Shown here piece by piece: positions 20,006 through 28,237 of a DNA stretch of 64,000 nucleotides. The translations under genes and the position numbers were made by a program. The notes beneath the pieces are model-generated. The model did not search any database and was not told the DNA's origin. It saw only the letters and a list, made by a program, of their open reading frames with translations. This stretch comes from Alphaproteobacteria bacterium (GTDB taxonomy: Bacteria > Pseudomonadota > Alphaproteobacteria > Caulobacterales > Caulobacteraceae), in NCBI GenBank assembly GCA_018821435.1, contig JAHJME010000009.1, forward strand, positions 248,001-312,000, read 5' to 3'. Position 1 is the first letter of the stretch. Every line of letters starts with the position of its first letter.

Positions 20006-21391
20006 ATGCCCGAAGCCGTGTCCCCCGGCGGCCCCGTCACCGCGCCGCATGCCGCCGGCGGATTGCAGGCCGCCCCCTTCTCGAAGGCCTATGCCCGCTA
20101 CGCCATGTGGCTGCTGCTGGGCATCTACATCATCAACTTCCTCGACCGGCAGGTGATCAACATCCTGGCCGAGCCGATCAAGCAGGATCTGGGCCTCGCC
20201 GACTGGCAACTGGGCCTGATGAGCGGCCTGGCCTTCGCGGTCTTCTACACCTTCCTCGGCATCCCGATCGCCCGCATGGCCGAGCGCAAGAACCGCGCCT
20301 ACATCATCGGCTCGGCCACCCTGGTCTGGAGCGGGTTCACCGCGCTCTGCGCCACGGCCGGCAACTTCTGGCAGCTGATCTTTTACCGGATCGGCGTCGG
20401 CGTCGGCGAAGCGGGTTGCACCCCGCCCGCCCACTCGCTGATCGTCGACTACACGCCGAAGGAAAAGCGCGCCTCGGCGCTGGCCTTCTACTCCATGGGC
20501 ACCCCCATCGGCGGCCTGCTGGGCCTGATCATGGGCGGGCTGGTGGCCGACGCCCACGGCTGGCGCACCGCCTTCCTGGTGGCCGGCGTGCCCGGCATCC
20601 TCTTCGCGCTGCTGGCCTTCTTCACGCTGAAGGAGCCCCGCCGCCTGGTGAAGATCGAATCCCAGAAGATCGCCGCCGCCTCGGCCACGTTCAGCGAAAC
20701 GATGTCCTATCTGCTGAAGCGCCGGACGTTCTGGTTCATCGCCTTCGCCGCCGCCATCAAGGCCTTCATCGGCTACGGCCACGCCCCCTTCACCGCCTCG
20801 TTCTTCCTGCGCAACCACGGGCCGGAGGTGCAGAGCCTCGCCTCCTCCATCGGCCTGACCCTGGGCTACGACCTGAAGTCGGTGGGCTTCCTGGGGCTGG
20901 CCCTGGGCATCATGAGCGGCATCGCCGGCGCCATCGGCTCGATCACCGGCGGCTGGATCGCCGACAAGTACGGCGCCAAGGACCTGCGCGCCTACATGGT
21001 GGCCCCGGCCATCGCCAGCCTGATCACCATCCCCGTCTACATCGCCGCCGTCTCGGTGGATTCCGCGCTGATGGCCCTGATGATCCTGCCGGTGAACTAC
21101 TTCCTGGGCACGCTCTGGTACGGCCCGGTCTACGGCACGGGCCAGTCGGTGGTGCCGCCCCACATGCGCGCCACCGCCGCGGCCATCCTGCTGTTCATCA
21201 TCAACCTGATCGGCCTGGGCCTGGGCCCGCTCGCCGTCGGCCTGCTGTCGGACTACTTCAACAAGGGCATGGGCATGGGCCCGGCCGAGGGCGTCCGCTG
21301 GGCGCTGATCGCCTCGACCATGTTCGGCCTGATCGCCTTCGTCTGCTTCTGGATGGCCCGCCGCACCATCCGCGAGGACACCGTCAGCTAG
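20006..21391 (+). CDS. Spinster-like MFS transporter (paralog 1)
   Basis: The 461-residue protein has twelve predicted membrane helices. The first carries FLDRQVINILAEPIKQDLGL and helices 4-5 carry RIGVGVGEAGCTPPAHSLI, the signature of the spinster/OFA-like MFS branch widespread in Caulobacter and sphingomonads. The helix 2-3 loop has GIPIARMAERKNR. A second transporter with the same landmarks lies at 29694-31214. In these bacteria such carriers often sit near TonB receptors and catabolic genes, but the substrate here cannot be predicted. It diverges from the GST gene. Confidence 0.92.
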   Translation: MPEAVSPGGPVTAPHAAGGLQAAPFSKAYARYAMWLLLGIYIINFLDRQVINILAEPIKQDLGLADWQLGLMSGLAFAVFYTFLGIPIARMAERKNRAYIIGSATLVWSGFTALCATAGNFWQLIFYRIGVGVGEAGCTPPAHSLIVDYTPKEKRASALAFYSMGTPIGGLLGLIMGGLVADAHGWRTAFLVAGVPGILFALLAFFTLKEPRRLVKIESQKIAAASATFSETMSYLLKRRTFWFIAFAAAIKAFIGYGHAPFTASFFLRNHGPEVQSLASSIGLTLGYDLKSVGFLGLALGIMSGIAGAIGSITGGWIADKYGAKDLRAYMVAPAIASLITIPVYIAAVSVDSALMALMILPVNYFLGTLWYGPVYGTGQSVVPPHMRATAAAILLFIINLIGLGLGPLAVGLLSDYFNKGMGMGPAEGVRWALIASTMFGLIAFVCFWMARRTIREDTVS

Positions 21392-21641
21392 GGCGTGGAC
21401 TCATGGAGCTGCGACGACCGCGGCGCGCACGCGTGACGAAGGGCGCGCTTGGCCGGCAAGCGGACCTGCCGAACGCCGCCCAAAGGTGGATTGTGGAAAT
21501 TGCAAGCCTCGCCTTAAGCGACCAAGCGGGTGGTGCTTTGCAACTTGGAAGCGCGCACGAGACTTTACCCAACCTCCGCTCAACGTCAGCCTTTGAAGGC
21601 CGCGCGAGGCTATTAGACCGACTACCGGACGGGGGGACCGA

Positions 21642-22388
21642 ATGAGGCCTTCGACGATCAATCTCGCTGCGCTTCTAGCGCTAGGCCTATCGGCGTGTGG
21701 AGGATCGGAGCCAGGGAAGTCGGAGGCGGCGGAAAGGCCGCCAGCGACGCCGTTGCTGAGCCTAGCGCCGACAAGTCGCGGCGACCTTGAGAAGAAGGTC
21801 GGCCCATCGGTCGAGTTGACGGCCACCCGCCAGGGCGAGCCTGGCCGGTATGATCGCCTGGGCGGCGCGCGGTTTGGGGCTTTGAACTCGCTCACGCCAG
21901 CGGCAGCAGTGTGGGTTGTCGTGTCGAGGCAATGCGACAAGCTCGTAGATTTGGACACCCGGCAGTCGTCGCGCGATGAGTTCGTGTGGCGCGGCCGATG
22001 CGAAAACGGGACCGTCTTCACGCTCTTCGAGAACGACGTGCAGGCCGTCCGTCCAAAGCTAAAGGGTGGCCTGAACGAGGCGTCGATTGCTGCCATTCCT
22101 CAGCCAGAGCCCGACGACGGGATCGAGCCCGATGAGCTCGATTGGCTGAAGGCCTGTGTCGATACATTCCGGGGAGGCCTGAAGCCCGGCGAGTCTTTCC
22201 TGCATGACACATGGAAGCTAGGTCGGCGGACCGCCGGGCAGCGCGTCCTGACGGTCAGCGGCAAAATCTCGACTGACGCTTTCCACGAAGGCGCGGCACG
22301 CCTTGAGTGCCGAGGTGATGTGAAGAGCCGGAAGGTGATCGAGATCACGTATCGAGCGCACGGCGTCTCCCACGTGATCAAAGGCTAA
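21642..22388 (+). CDS. Hypothetical lipoprotein in lower-GC segment
   Basis: This 248-residue protein has a signal peptide ending in the lipobox LSAC at residue 19, giving an acylated N-terminal Cys. No domain is recognised. Four further cysteines (RQCDKL, GRCENG, KACVDT, LECRGD) could form two disulphides in the periplasm. Base composition and codon choice are visibly less GC-rich than the neighbours, with more A- and T-ending codons. The next gene starts three bases after its stop, so the two form a unit. No mobility gene is adjacent, so acquisition by transfer is inferred from composition only. Confidence 0.75.
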   Translation: MRPSTINLAALLALGLSACGGSEPGKSEAAERPPATPLLSLAPTSRGDLEKKVGPSVELTATRQGEPGRYDRLGGARFGALNSLTPAAAVWVVVSRQCDKLVDLDTRQSSRDEFVWRGRCENGTVFTLFENDVQAVRPKLKGGLNEASIAAIPQPEPDDGIEPDELDWLKACVDTFRGGLKPGESFLHDTWKLGRRTAGQRVLTVSGKISTDAFHEGAARLECRGDVKSRKVIEITYRAHGVSHVIKG

Positions 22389-22391
22389 CGA

Positions 22392-23135
22392 GTGGAAGTT
22401 TCGGACGGGTTGGACACGCTGCGCGCTGAGATCGGCGTGCGTGAGATGGCTTCGCTCATCGAGCGGACCGCAAGGTGGGTTGCGCCTGAGACCTTCCAGC
22501 TTCTGCCTGTCTGGTATCCCGCTCACGCGCGCGGACGGCACTTCTTCAAGGGGAACTGGTCCGCACCGCAGATGAACATGACGCGGTCTAGCGGCACCGT
22601 AATCCACAAGGTCGAGGGAAATATCTACGCAAACAACGCCCTTACCCTGGCCGTGGGCTTGAGGAAGCAATCCCGTCCGAACTGGTCGTGTTGCCACCTC
22701 TGGGGCGTCGACGATCCGAAGTTTCAGAAAGCGAACGCGGTCGTGCAAGACCGACGCTTCTACTCCTGTGTCGCCAACATGGTCCTTTTGCCCACGCCGC
22801 TGAAGGCGTTCACCGACAGCATGTTCGACATCAAAGCCATGCTCCGGGTGTGCGCCCGCAATCTCTATAGATGGGAGTGCGATCACGAAGAGGTGGTTGA
22901 GTCCAATCTGACCCTAACGGACTATTTCGATTGGGCAGACTATCCCGAAAGTTGGCCGAAAGAGCCGGGAGTAAAGAGACCGCACGGCGTAATCGACTTG
23001 AACCCAGGCATTCAAAAGTCTGCGCGGGAGCGACTAGCTCAAATCCGAGCCGAACTCGTCAGCGCTGGGGAGCACTATCCCCGTGACGAAGTCCTCGCAG
23101 TTCTCGACTATTGGGGCATCTCGCCGCGAGATTAG
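22392..23135 (+). CDS. Unknown protein with Cys-His-x-Trp and Asn-x-Val-Leu-Leu-Pro motifs
   Basis: The protein has 247 residues with a GTG start, three bases after the upstream lipoprotein gene. It is soluble and lacks a signal peptide. The central region reads SCCHLWGVDD, then about 25 residues later CVANMVLLPTPLKAFTD, followed by RVCARNLYRWECDHEE. A Cys-His-x-Trp followed by an Asn-containing hydrophobic strand and a distal His loosely recalls an HNH (beta-beta-alpha metal) nuclease core, but this is a pattern guess. Composition is lower-GC like its partner. The pairing of a lipoprotein with a cytosolic putative nuclease is unusual. Confidence 0.7.
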   Translation: MEVSDGLDTLRAEIGVREMASLIERTARWVAPETFQLLPVWYPAHARGRHFFKGNWSAPQMNMTRSSGTVIHKVEGNIYANNALTLAVGLRKQSRPNWSCCHLWGVDDPKFQKANAVVQDRRFYSCVANMVLLPTPLKAFTDSMFDIKAMLRVCARNLYRWECDHEEVVESNLTLTDYFDWADYPESWPKEPGVKRPHGVIDLNPGIQKSARERLAQIRAELVSAGEHYPRDEVLAVLDYWGISPRD

Positions 23136-23250
23136 CGCAGCCCAGAAGTCCTAAAACCATTGATTTTGTTGGGGCGGGATTTCGGTGAAGGGTCTGTTTT
23201 CCAAGCAAACGTCTCGAGCCACCGACCGCTCAAGCCAACCGCCGACGGCT

Positions 23251-24252
23251 CTAGGGTCTGACGCTCGCCGTCGGGCGGGCGGCGGCCTCCTGCGCCCGCG
23301 CCCCGCCCAGGATGTTGGGGACGCTGTAGTTGCCCTCGTGGCAGGCGTATTCGTAGATCGGTCCGGCGGCTGTCCGCATCGCCATCTCGGCCCGCCAGGG
23401 CCTGGCGAAGGTGACCGGATCCTCGACGGTGAAGGCGTAGAGCATCTGGTCCTTGCCCGTGCGGGTGAACCGTTCGATCACCTTGGCCTGCGGCGAATAG
23501 GTGAAGCCGCCGCCCAGGCTGGAGACGCGGGACCCCTTCGGATTCAGGTTCGTCGTCTCGACGACCAGGGTGTCGCCCTCCCACCAGCCGACCGAGTCGC
23601 CCATCCACGGCCGGACGCTGTCCGGCGGATGGGTGCGATCGCCCAGGCGGACGATCCGCATGTCGTGGTTCATCTCCACCAGGATGGCCACGTGGTCCCG
23701 GTTCTGGATGATCTGATAGTGGTTGTTGAAACCGCTGTTCATCATCGGCGGCCCCTCGGTCGAGCCGATGGCCGTCAGGCAGCGCTCCGCCGTCGGGCGC
23801 CCTTCCGGCCCGTCGAAGCTTTCCTCGCCGCTCTTGCGTTGCGCCAGACGCCCGGCCTCCGTGAACGGCAGGCGGCCGTCGGCCGGCTCGACGATCCAGG
23901 ACGTGCGGGGCTGGCCGTCGATCCGGGCCAGGTTCAGGTCCATCTCCAGGTAGTCGGCCTGCGGCGCCTCATCCACCACCGGCGGGGCCGGGCTGTTCGG
24001 GTCGATGGGCGTCGTGCTGATCAGGCTGTCGACCATCTTGCGGAAGCCCGCCTGCATCATCGCCGCCTCCGCCTCGGTCGGGATCAGGGTCTTCAGGCCC
24101 GGCGGCCGTTGCAGCATGGTCAGCGACGAGTTGGTCCAGAGGCCCTGCAGGTCCGGCTGGCCGAAGGCTGTCCGGGGCGCGCGGTAGTCGGCGGCCTGGG
24201 CGACGCTCGCGACCAGCGCGGCCGCGGCGATCAGGCCTGGGAGACGACGCAT
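23251..24252 (-). CDS. Secreted protein of unknown family (FGQPDL / YEYACHEGNY type), second copy
   Basis: The protein has 333 residues. ATG 24252 is chosen because GGAG lies seven bases upstream; an in-frame ATG at 24279 overlaps the preceding stop but lacks a ribosome site. The signal peptide is MRRLPGLIAAAALVASVAQA. The mature part shares with the 11808-12974 protein the blocks AFGQPDLQGLW, EMNHDMRIVRL, GWWEGDTLVVETTN and IYEYACHEGNYSVPNILGGAR, but lacks the long Lys/Ala tail. Conserved His, Glu and Cys residues in the last block suggest an active or metal site, unproven. It is last in a run of three leftward genes. Confidence 0.8.
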   Translation of the reverse strand: MRRLPGLIAAAALVASVAQAADYRAPRTAFGQPDLQGLWTNSSLTMLQRPPGLKTLIPTEAEAAMMQAGFRKMVDSLISTTPIDPNSPAPPVVDEAPQADYLEMDLNLARIDGQPRTSWIVEPADGRLPFTEAGRLAQRKSGEESFDGPEGRPTAERCLTAIGSTEGPPMMNSGFNNHYQIIQNRDHVAILVEMNHDMRIVRLGDRTHPPDSVRPWMGDSVGWWEGDTLVVETTNLNPKGSRVSSLGGGFTYSPQAKVIERFTRTGKDQMLYAFTVEDPVTFARPWRAEMAMRTAAGPIYEYACHEGNYSVPNILGGARAQEAAARPTASVRP

Positions 24253-24275
24253 GGCTGCGCTCCGATCCTTGAAGG

Positions 24276-24992
24276 TCATGGGGTGGCCGGCGTGAGCCGG
24301 GCCAGGCGCGGGAAGCGGGTGCGCACCAGCCAGAAGGCCATCAGCACCAGCGGCGCGAGGCCAAGCACGGCGGGCAGGACGCTCTCCCGGATCGGCGCCG
24401 GCAGGAACGCCTGCTGGCCGAAGAAGAACGAGCCCGTGGCGACGAACAGCGCCGCGCCCATGCGCCAGAGGTGCCGGGCGATGCGGCCGGGGCCGCGTAT
24501 CCCGCCGCGCCGGATCATCCGCAGGTCGCAGACCGCCGCCAGCGCCGAGACGGCGGCGAAGATGTAGACGCTCGCGAAGTCCTCGGCCGGGTAGCTCCGC
24601 GCCAGCCCCGAGATCATGGCCAGCCCCAGGGCGGCGATGCCCAGGGGCGCCAGCACGGCCATCCGCTCGAACAGGCCCAGTTCGCCCGCCGGCCGTCGCG
24701 CCGCCGCCCAGCCGGTGGTCACCAGATACAGCGCGAACACCGCCGCCGTGGTGTTGGTCCATTGGTCCTCGTTCAGGAACGGGGCCACGCCCGCGGCGAT
24801 CACCGTCATGAACAGCATGGCCACGAAGAACACCGTCCCGGCCCGGCGGTGCAGCCACCCGCCCCGGCGCGCGAAGATCGTCACATAGCCCGCGACGATG
24901 CCCACGCTGCCGCCGGCGATGTGCAGGAACAGCAGCGCCGCCGCGCCGAAATGCAGGATGGCGGGTGCGCCCGGACTGGCTTGGAGGTTCAT
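24276..24992 (-). CDS. DUF2306-like membrane protein
   Basis: The 238-residue protein has about seven hydrophobic helices. The early segment LFLHIAGGSVGIVAGYVTIF followed by GGWLHRRAGTVFFVAMLFM matches the His-Arg pattern of DUF2306-type membrane proteins, in which conserved histidines on neighbouring helices may bind haem or a metal. It starts 12 bases after the end of the related gene at 25005-25835, suggesting a tandem duplication now diverged. Function unknown. Confidence 0.75.
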   Translation of the reverse strand: MNLQASPGAPAILHFGAAALLFLHIAGGSVGIVAGYVTIFARRGGWLHRRAGTVFFVAMLFMTVIAAGVAPFLNEDQWTNTTAAVFALYLVTTGWAAARRPAGELGLFERMAVLAPLGIAALGLAMISGLARSYPAEDFASVYIFAAVSALAAVCDLRMIRRGGIRGPGRIARHLWRMGAALFVATGSFFFGQQAFLPAPIRESVLPAVLGLAPLVLMAFWLVRTRFPRLARLTPATP

Positions 24993-25004
24993 GGCGTGGC
25001 GTCC

Positions 25005-25835
25005 TCAGAGCTTCGCGAGGACGGGCGCGAACAGGCCGAACCAGGACCCGGCGATGCCGACGCTCATCACCAGCGTCGCGACGGTCAGGCCGCCGGCCAT
25101 GGCCAGCCGGGCGGACGGCCCACCCCTCGCCTGGGCCAGCAAATAGAGCTCCAGGATCGCCAGCGGCAGCAGATAGGCGCCGAAGTTCCAGACCTGGAAG
25201 AAGGCGCCCATGCTGGGCAGGACGTCGCCCGCCACGCTGCGCGCCATGCCGTAAGCCACGAAGCCCAGCCGCATGAACCAGACACCGTTGGCGACGATGA
25301 AGGCGCGCATCGCCCAGCGCCGGTGACTGGCCACGTTCCGCTTCACCGCCATCCGCCAGGCCAGCGCCGCGAAGACGAAGATCAGCACGGCGTCGATCGT
25401 GATGGCGATGGCGCTGGACAGGGTTTCCGCGGTGCCGCGCCCCCAGGTCATCCAGAGCCCGACGACGCTGGCGGCGATCGCCGTGGTCATGAACGCACGA
25501 CCCACCCAGCGGTGGACGCCCGGCGCCCGGGCCCGGATCTGTGGGACCAGTTGCAGCGTCCCGCCGAACGTGACGACCGCCGCCATCAGCACATGGGCGC
25601 CGAACGCCAGGTTGCCTGCCGTGTCGCCGGCCACATAGCCGGTGATCAGCATGGTGTTCTTGGCCCAGGCGGCGAAATCCCCGCTGAGCGTCGAGGGTAC
25701 GTAGAAGACGAGGATATAGGTCAGGAACAGCGCCTGACCGATCACGGCGGCGGCGAACCAGAGGCGGCCGGCGCCTTGCAGAACGGCGGCGGCGGATCTT
25801 GGGCTGACGGCAGGCGTCAAGGCAGCAGTGCTCAC
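25005..25835 (-). CDS. DUF2306 family membrane protein
   Basis: The 276-residue protein starts at GTG 25835, preceded by the near-perfect ribosome site AGGAGGT five bases upstream. It has seven to eight membrane helices. FGAHVLMAAVVTFGGTLQLV with GVHRWVGRAF, and later SHRRWAMRAF, are the paired-His signatures of DUF2306. It is transcribed in the same direction as the ABC/GntR operon upstream (53-base gap) and the related DUF2306-like gene downstream. Function unknown. Confidence 0.82.
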   Translation of the reverse strand: MSTAALTPAVSPRSAAAVLQGAGRLWFAAAVIGQALFLTYILVFYVPSTLSGDFAAWAKNTMLITGYVAGDTAGNLAFGAHVLMAAVVTFGGTLQLVPQIRARAPGVHRWVGRAFMTTAIAASVVGLWMTWGRGTAETLSSAIAITIDAVLIFVFAALAWRMAVKRNVASHRRWAMRAFIVANGVWFMRLGFVAYGMARSVAGDVLPSMGAFFQVWNFGAYLLPLAILELYLLAQARGGPSARLAMAGGLTVATLVMSVGIAGSWFGLFAPVLAKL

Positions 25836-25889
25836 GCAGCACCTCCTGTTGGGCAGATCACGATTGGGTTGAAGTCAGATCAGGTCAGG

Positions 25890-26753
25890 TCAGATCGGGT
25901 CGCGGGATCGTCGCAGCCGGATGGTCACGGCCAGCAACAGTCCGGCGACGGCCAGGCCGCCCCAGATGTGCGGACTGGAGAAGGCGTGGATCGGGTCGAT
26001 GTCCGAGAACTTGTCGATCGCCGCCCGGCCCTCGCCGCGAACGCTGAAGGCTTCGCCGAAGCCGCCCAGCAGCCGCTCGATGAGGAAGTGGATGAAATGG
26101 CTGGAGTTGAACGCCAGGCGCTCGAACAGGGCCACGGCCAGCGGCGGGGCCAGGGCCCAGACGAAGGTCATCCGCTTGGCCCAGCCCGAGATCAGCAGCA
26201 GCCAGGCGTAGACCGGCGCCAGCCACAGGGCGTTGATGAACAGTCCGTACGGCAGGACCGTCCACATCAGCCGCATGTCCACCCGCGCCCACAGCCGGCC
26301 GGGATCGACCCCGTGCAGCAGGACCACGATGGTGCTGAGCACCAGCATGATCAGCTGCGCGCCGATGATCACCGCCAGCAGCACCACCGGCAGCACCAGC
26401 AGGGGCACGGCCGCCTTGGCCAGCACCGTGGTCAGGTCCGACACCGGCAGCGACTTCCAGAACTGGATGCTGCGGTCCCGCCGTTCGCCGTTCAGCGCGC
26501 CCAGGGCGTAGAAGATCGAGACCAGGAAGCCGATCACCATCACCGCCAGGGCGGTGAAGACGTAGGGCATCATCAGGCCGTCGTTCTTCGGGACCGCCCC
26601 GGCCACCGACCGCGCCAGCCACAGCGTGCTGACCAGGAAGCCCAGCAGGCCCACCGCCGCCGCGCCCGCCGGCGCGAGGTAGATCGCCGGATGCTCCCAG
26701 AGCTCCCGGCGGACCGACCAGTAGAACGGCCGCACCTTACGATCCGCGCTCAT
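25890..26753 (-). CDS. ABC-2 type transporter permease
   Basis: This 287-residue integral membrane protein has about six helices, in the order YLAPAGAAAVGLLGFLVSTL, ALAVMVIGFLVSIFYALGAL, LLVLPVVLLAVIIGAQLIML, then VYAWLLLISGWAKRM and a C-terminal helix near VAGLLLAVTI. It overlaps the ATPase gene by ATGA and is the membrane half of the exporter encoded here. The cytosolic segment NGERRDRSIQFWKSLPVSD is the typical coupling motif of ABC-2/YtrC-like permeases. The substrate is unknown; YtrA-type systems often respond to cell-wall-active compounds. Confidence 0.88.
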   Translation of the reverse strand: MSADRKVRPFYWSVRRELWEHPAIYLAPAGAAAVGLLGFLVSTLWLARSVAGAVPKNDGLMMPYVFTALAVMVIGFLVSIFYALGALNGERRDRSIQFWKSLPVSDLTTVLAKAAVPLLVLPVVLLAVIIGAQLIMLVLSTIVVLLHGVDPGRLWARVDMRLMWTVLPYGLFINALWLAPVYAWLLLISGWAKRMTFVWALAPPLAVALFERLAFNSSHFIHFLIERLLGGFGEAFSVRGEGRAAIDKFSDIDPIHAFSSPHIWGGLAVAGLLLAVTIRLRRSRDPI

Positions 26754-27622
26754 GCCGCCTGCTCCCGGCCGGGGAAGGTGGCGATCATCTTGGCCACGAA
26801 CACGTCGGCCAGGCCGGGGGTCCGCACCTCGCCCAGCCCGTCAAGCCGGGCGCGATCGATACCGTCGAAGATCAGGATGCTGCGGCCGAACAGCTGCCGC
26901 TCGTGGATCGGTCCCAGGCTGCGCGCGCTCGCCACCTGTTCCGGCGTCGCCAGCAGCTCGGCGAACCGGGCCTCATAGGCTTCCATGCTGACGTCCAGCA
27001 CGATCCGGCCGCTGTCCAGGAACACCACGTCGGTCAGGATGTGCTCGATCTCGTCGACCTGGTGGGTCGAGACCACGATCGTGCGGTTGTGGTCGAAATA
27101 GTCGGTCAGCAGGCTGTCGTAGAACTGCTTCCGATAGAGGATATCCAGGCCCAGGGTCGGCTCGTCCAGCACCAGCAGCTTGGCGTCGACCGCCATCACC
27201 AGCGCCAGGTGAAGCTGGGCGGTCATGCCCTTCGACAGCTCGCGGACCTTGCTCTCGCGCTTGATGTTCGTCTTGGCCAGGAACCCCTCGGCCTTGGCGC
27301 GGTCGAACCGGGTATGCACCCCGTCCATGTAGTCCAGCGCCTGCCACACCCGCATCCAGCGCGGCATCACCGCCACGTCGGCGATGAAGCAGACGTCGGT
27401 CATCAGCGCCTCGCGCGCCGTCCACGGATCGCGGCCCAGCACCTTCAGCTCACCCTCGTGCGGGATCAGGCCCAGGATGGCCTGCAGCGCCGTGCTCTTG
27501 CCGGCGCCGTTGGGACCGATCAGCCCCAGGATGCGCCCCTCCTCGACCCGCAGGTCGATCCTGTCCAGCGCGACGGTCTTGCCGTAGCTCTTGCGCAGGC
27601 CGCGGGCCTCGATGCTGGTCAT
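26750..27622 (-). CDS. ABC transporter ATP-binding protein
   Basis: The 290-residue protein has Walker A GPNGAGKST (residues about 36-44), a signature-like LSKGMTAQLHLALVMA, Walker B LLVLDEPTLGLD and the switch His in VVSTHQVDEIEH. The signature differs from the classical LSGGQ, as is common in YtrB-like exporters. It is flanked by the GntR regulator (four-base gap upstream) and the permease (overlap downstream), giving a complete regulator-ATPase-permease operon. It probably works as a homodimer with the permease in drug or peptide export or membrane homeostasis. Confidence 0.95.
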   Translation of the reverse strand: MTSIEARGLRKSYGKTVALDRIDLRVEEGRILGLIGPNGAGKSTALQAILGLIPHEGELKVLGRDPWTAREALMTDVCFIADVAVMPRWMRVWQALDYMDGVHTRFDRAKAEGFLAKTNIKRESKVRELSKGMTAQLHLALVMAVDAKLLVLDEPTLGLDILYRKQFYDSLLTDYFDHNRTIVVSTHQVDEIEHILTDVVFLDSGRIVLDVSMEAYEARFAELLATPEQVASARSLGPIHERQLFGRSILIFDGIDRARLDGLGEVRTPGLADVFVAKMIATFPGREQAA

Positions 27623-27626
27623 GCGC

Positions 27627-28001
27627 CTACGCCTTCCCGCGCTGCGTCGGTGTGACGGAGCCGCCCAGCAGATCGTCCGCCAGGCCTAGCCTCTGAATGG
27701 TGGCGTGGATCTCGGGCCACTGCTCGGTCAGGAATTTCTCCCGCTCGGCCTGCAGCAGCCGGTCGCGCGCGCCCACCTTCACGAACATCCCCAGCCCCCG
27801 CCGCTTCTCGATCAGATCCTCGTCGACGAGCTGCTGATAGGCCTTGAGCACCGTCAGCGGGTTCACCCGCGTCTCGGCGGCCACCGCGCGCACCGAGGGC
27901 GCCGGGTCGCCCGCCTTGAGCAGGCCGTCCAGGATCATCGCCACCACCCGGTCGCGGATCTGACGGTAAATCGGCTGACTGTCGTTCCACTCTGGATCCA
28001 T
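27627..28001 (-). CDS. GntR-family regulator, YtrA subfamily
   Basis: The short 124-residue length and domain order (winged helix, then about 50 residues) place it in the YtrA group. The DNA-binding part has PIYRQIRDRVVAMILDGLLK, GDPAPSVRAVAAETRVNPLT and KAYQQLVDEDLIEKRRGLGM. YtrA proteins repress their own ABC-exporter operon. The operator is visible 58-83 bases upstream as a perfect 7-12-7 palindrome. The inducer is not predictable. Confidence 0.92.
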   Translation of the reverse strand: MDPEWNDSQPIYRQIRDRVVAMILDGLLKAGDPAPSVRAVAAETRVNPLTVLKAYQQLVDEDLIEKRRGLGMFVKVGARDRLLQAEREKFLTEQWPEIHATIQRLGLADDLLGGSVTPTQRGKA

Positions 28002-28058
28002 CGTTCGTTCCGGATAGCCGCCGCGCGCCGCAATGGCGACCGCCGACCCTCGCCGATC

Positions 28059-28084
28059 TGGTGTTATACCTAACTACAACACCA
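28059..28084. promoter_or_regulatory. Palindromic operator upstream of GntR-ABC operon
   Basis: TGGTGTT (28059-28065) and AACACCA (28078-28084) are perfect inverted 7-bp arms with a 12-base AT-rich centre. The minus-strand centre contains TATAAC, a plausible -10 element for the leftward operon, so binding here would block the polymerase. Position, spacing and symmetry fit a YtrA/GntR dimer site. Confidence 0.7.
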
Positions 28085-28237
28085 AACTCATGGCAAGCCC
28101 CTTCTCGGCTCCCGATGCCGAATTGACCCGGCTCAACAGCCAAGCTGCGCCCGAAAATGGCCCCTTTCAGACCCGACAGAATGAGCCGTTCAAAGCTTAA
28201 CGACGGTCGGGGGACCAACCCAAGCGGAGAGAATTGA

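Noticed and set aside
23150..23180. Possible attachment site or tRNA remnant at the edge of the lower-GC segment
   Set aside because: The sequence is AT-richer but no tRNA arm, direct repeat partner or integrase could be identified.
23251..25842. A single very long leftward frame of 863 codons
   Set aside because: It runs antisense-like through two DUF2306 genes in another frame and only its last third has coding character with its own start and ribosome site.
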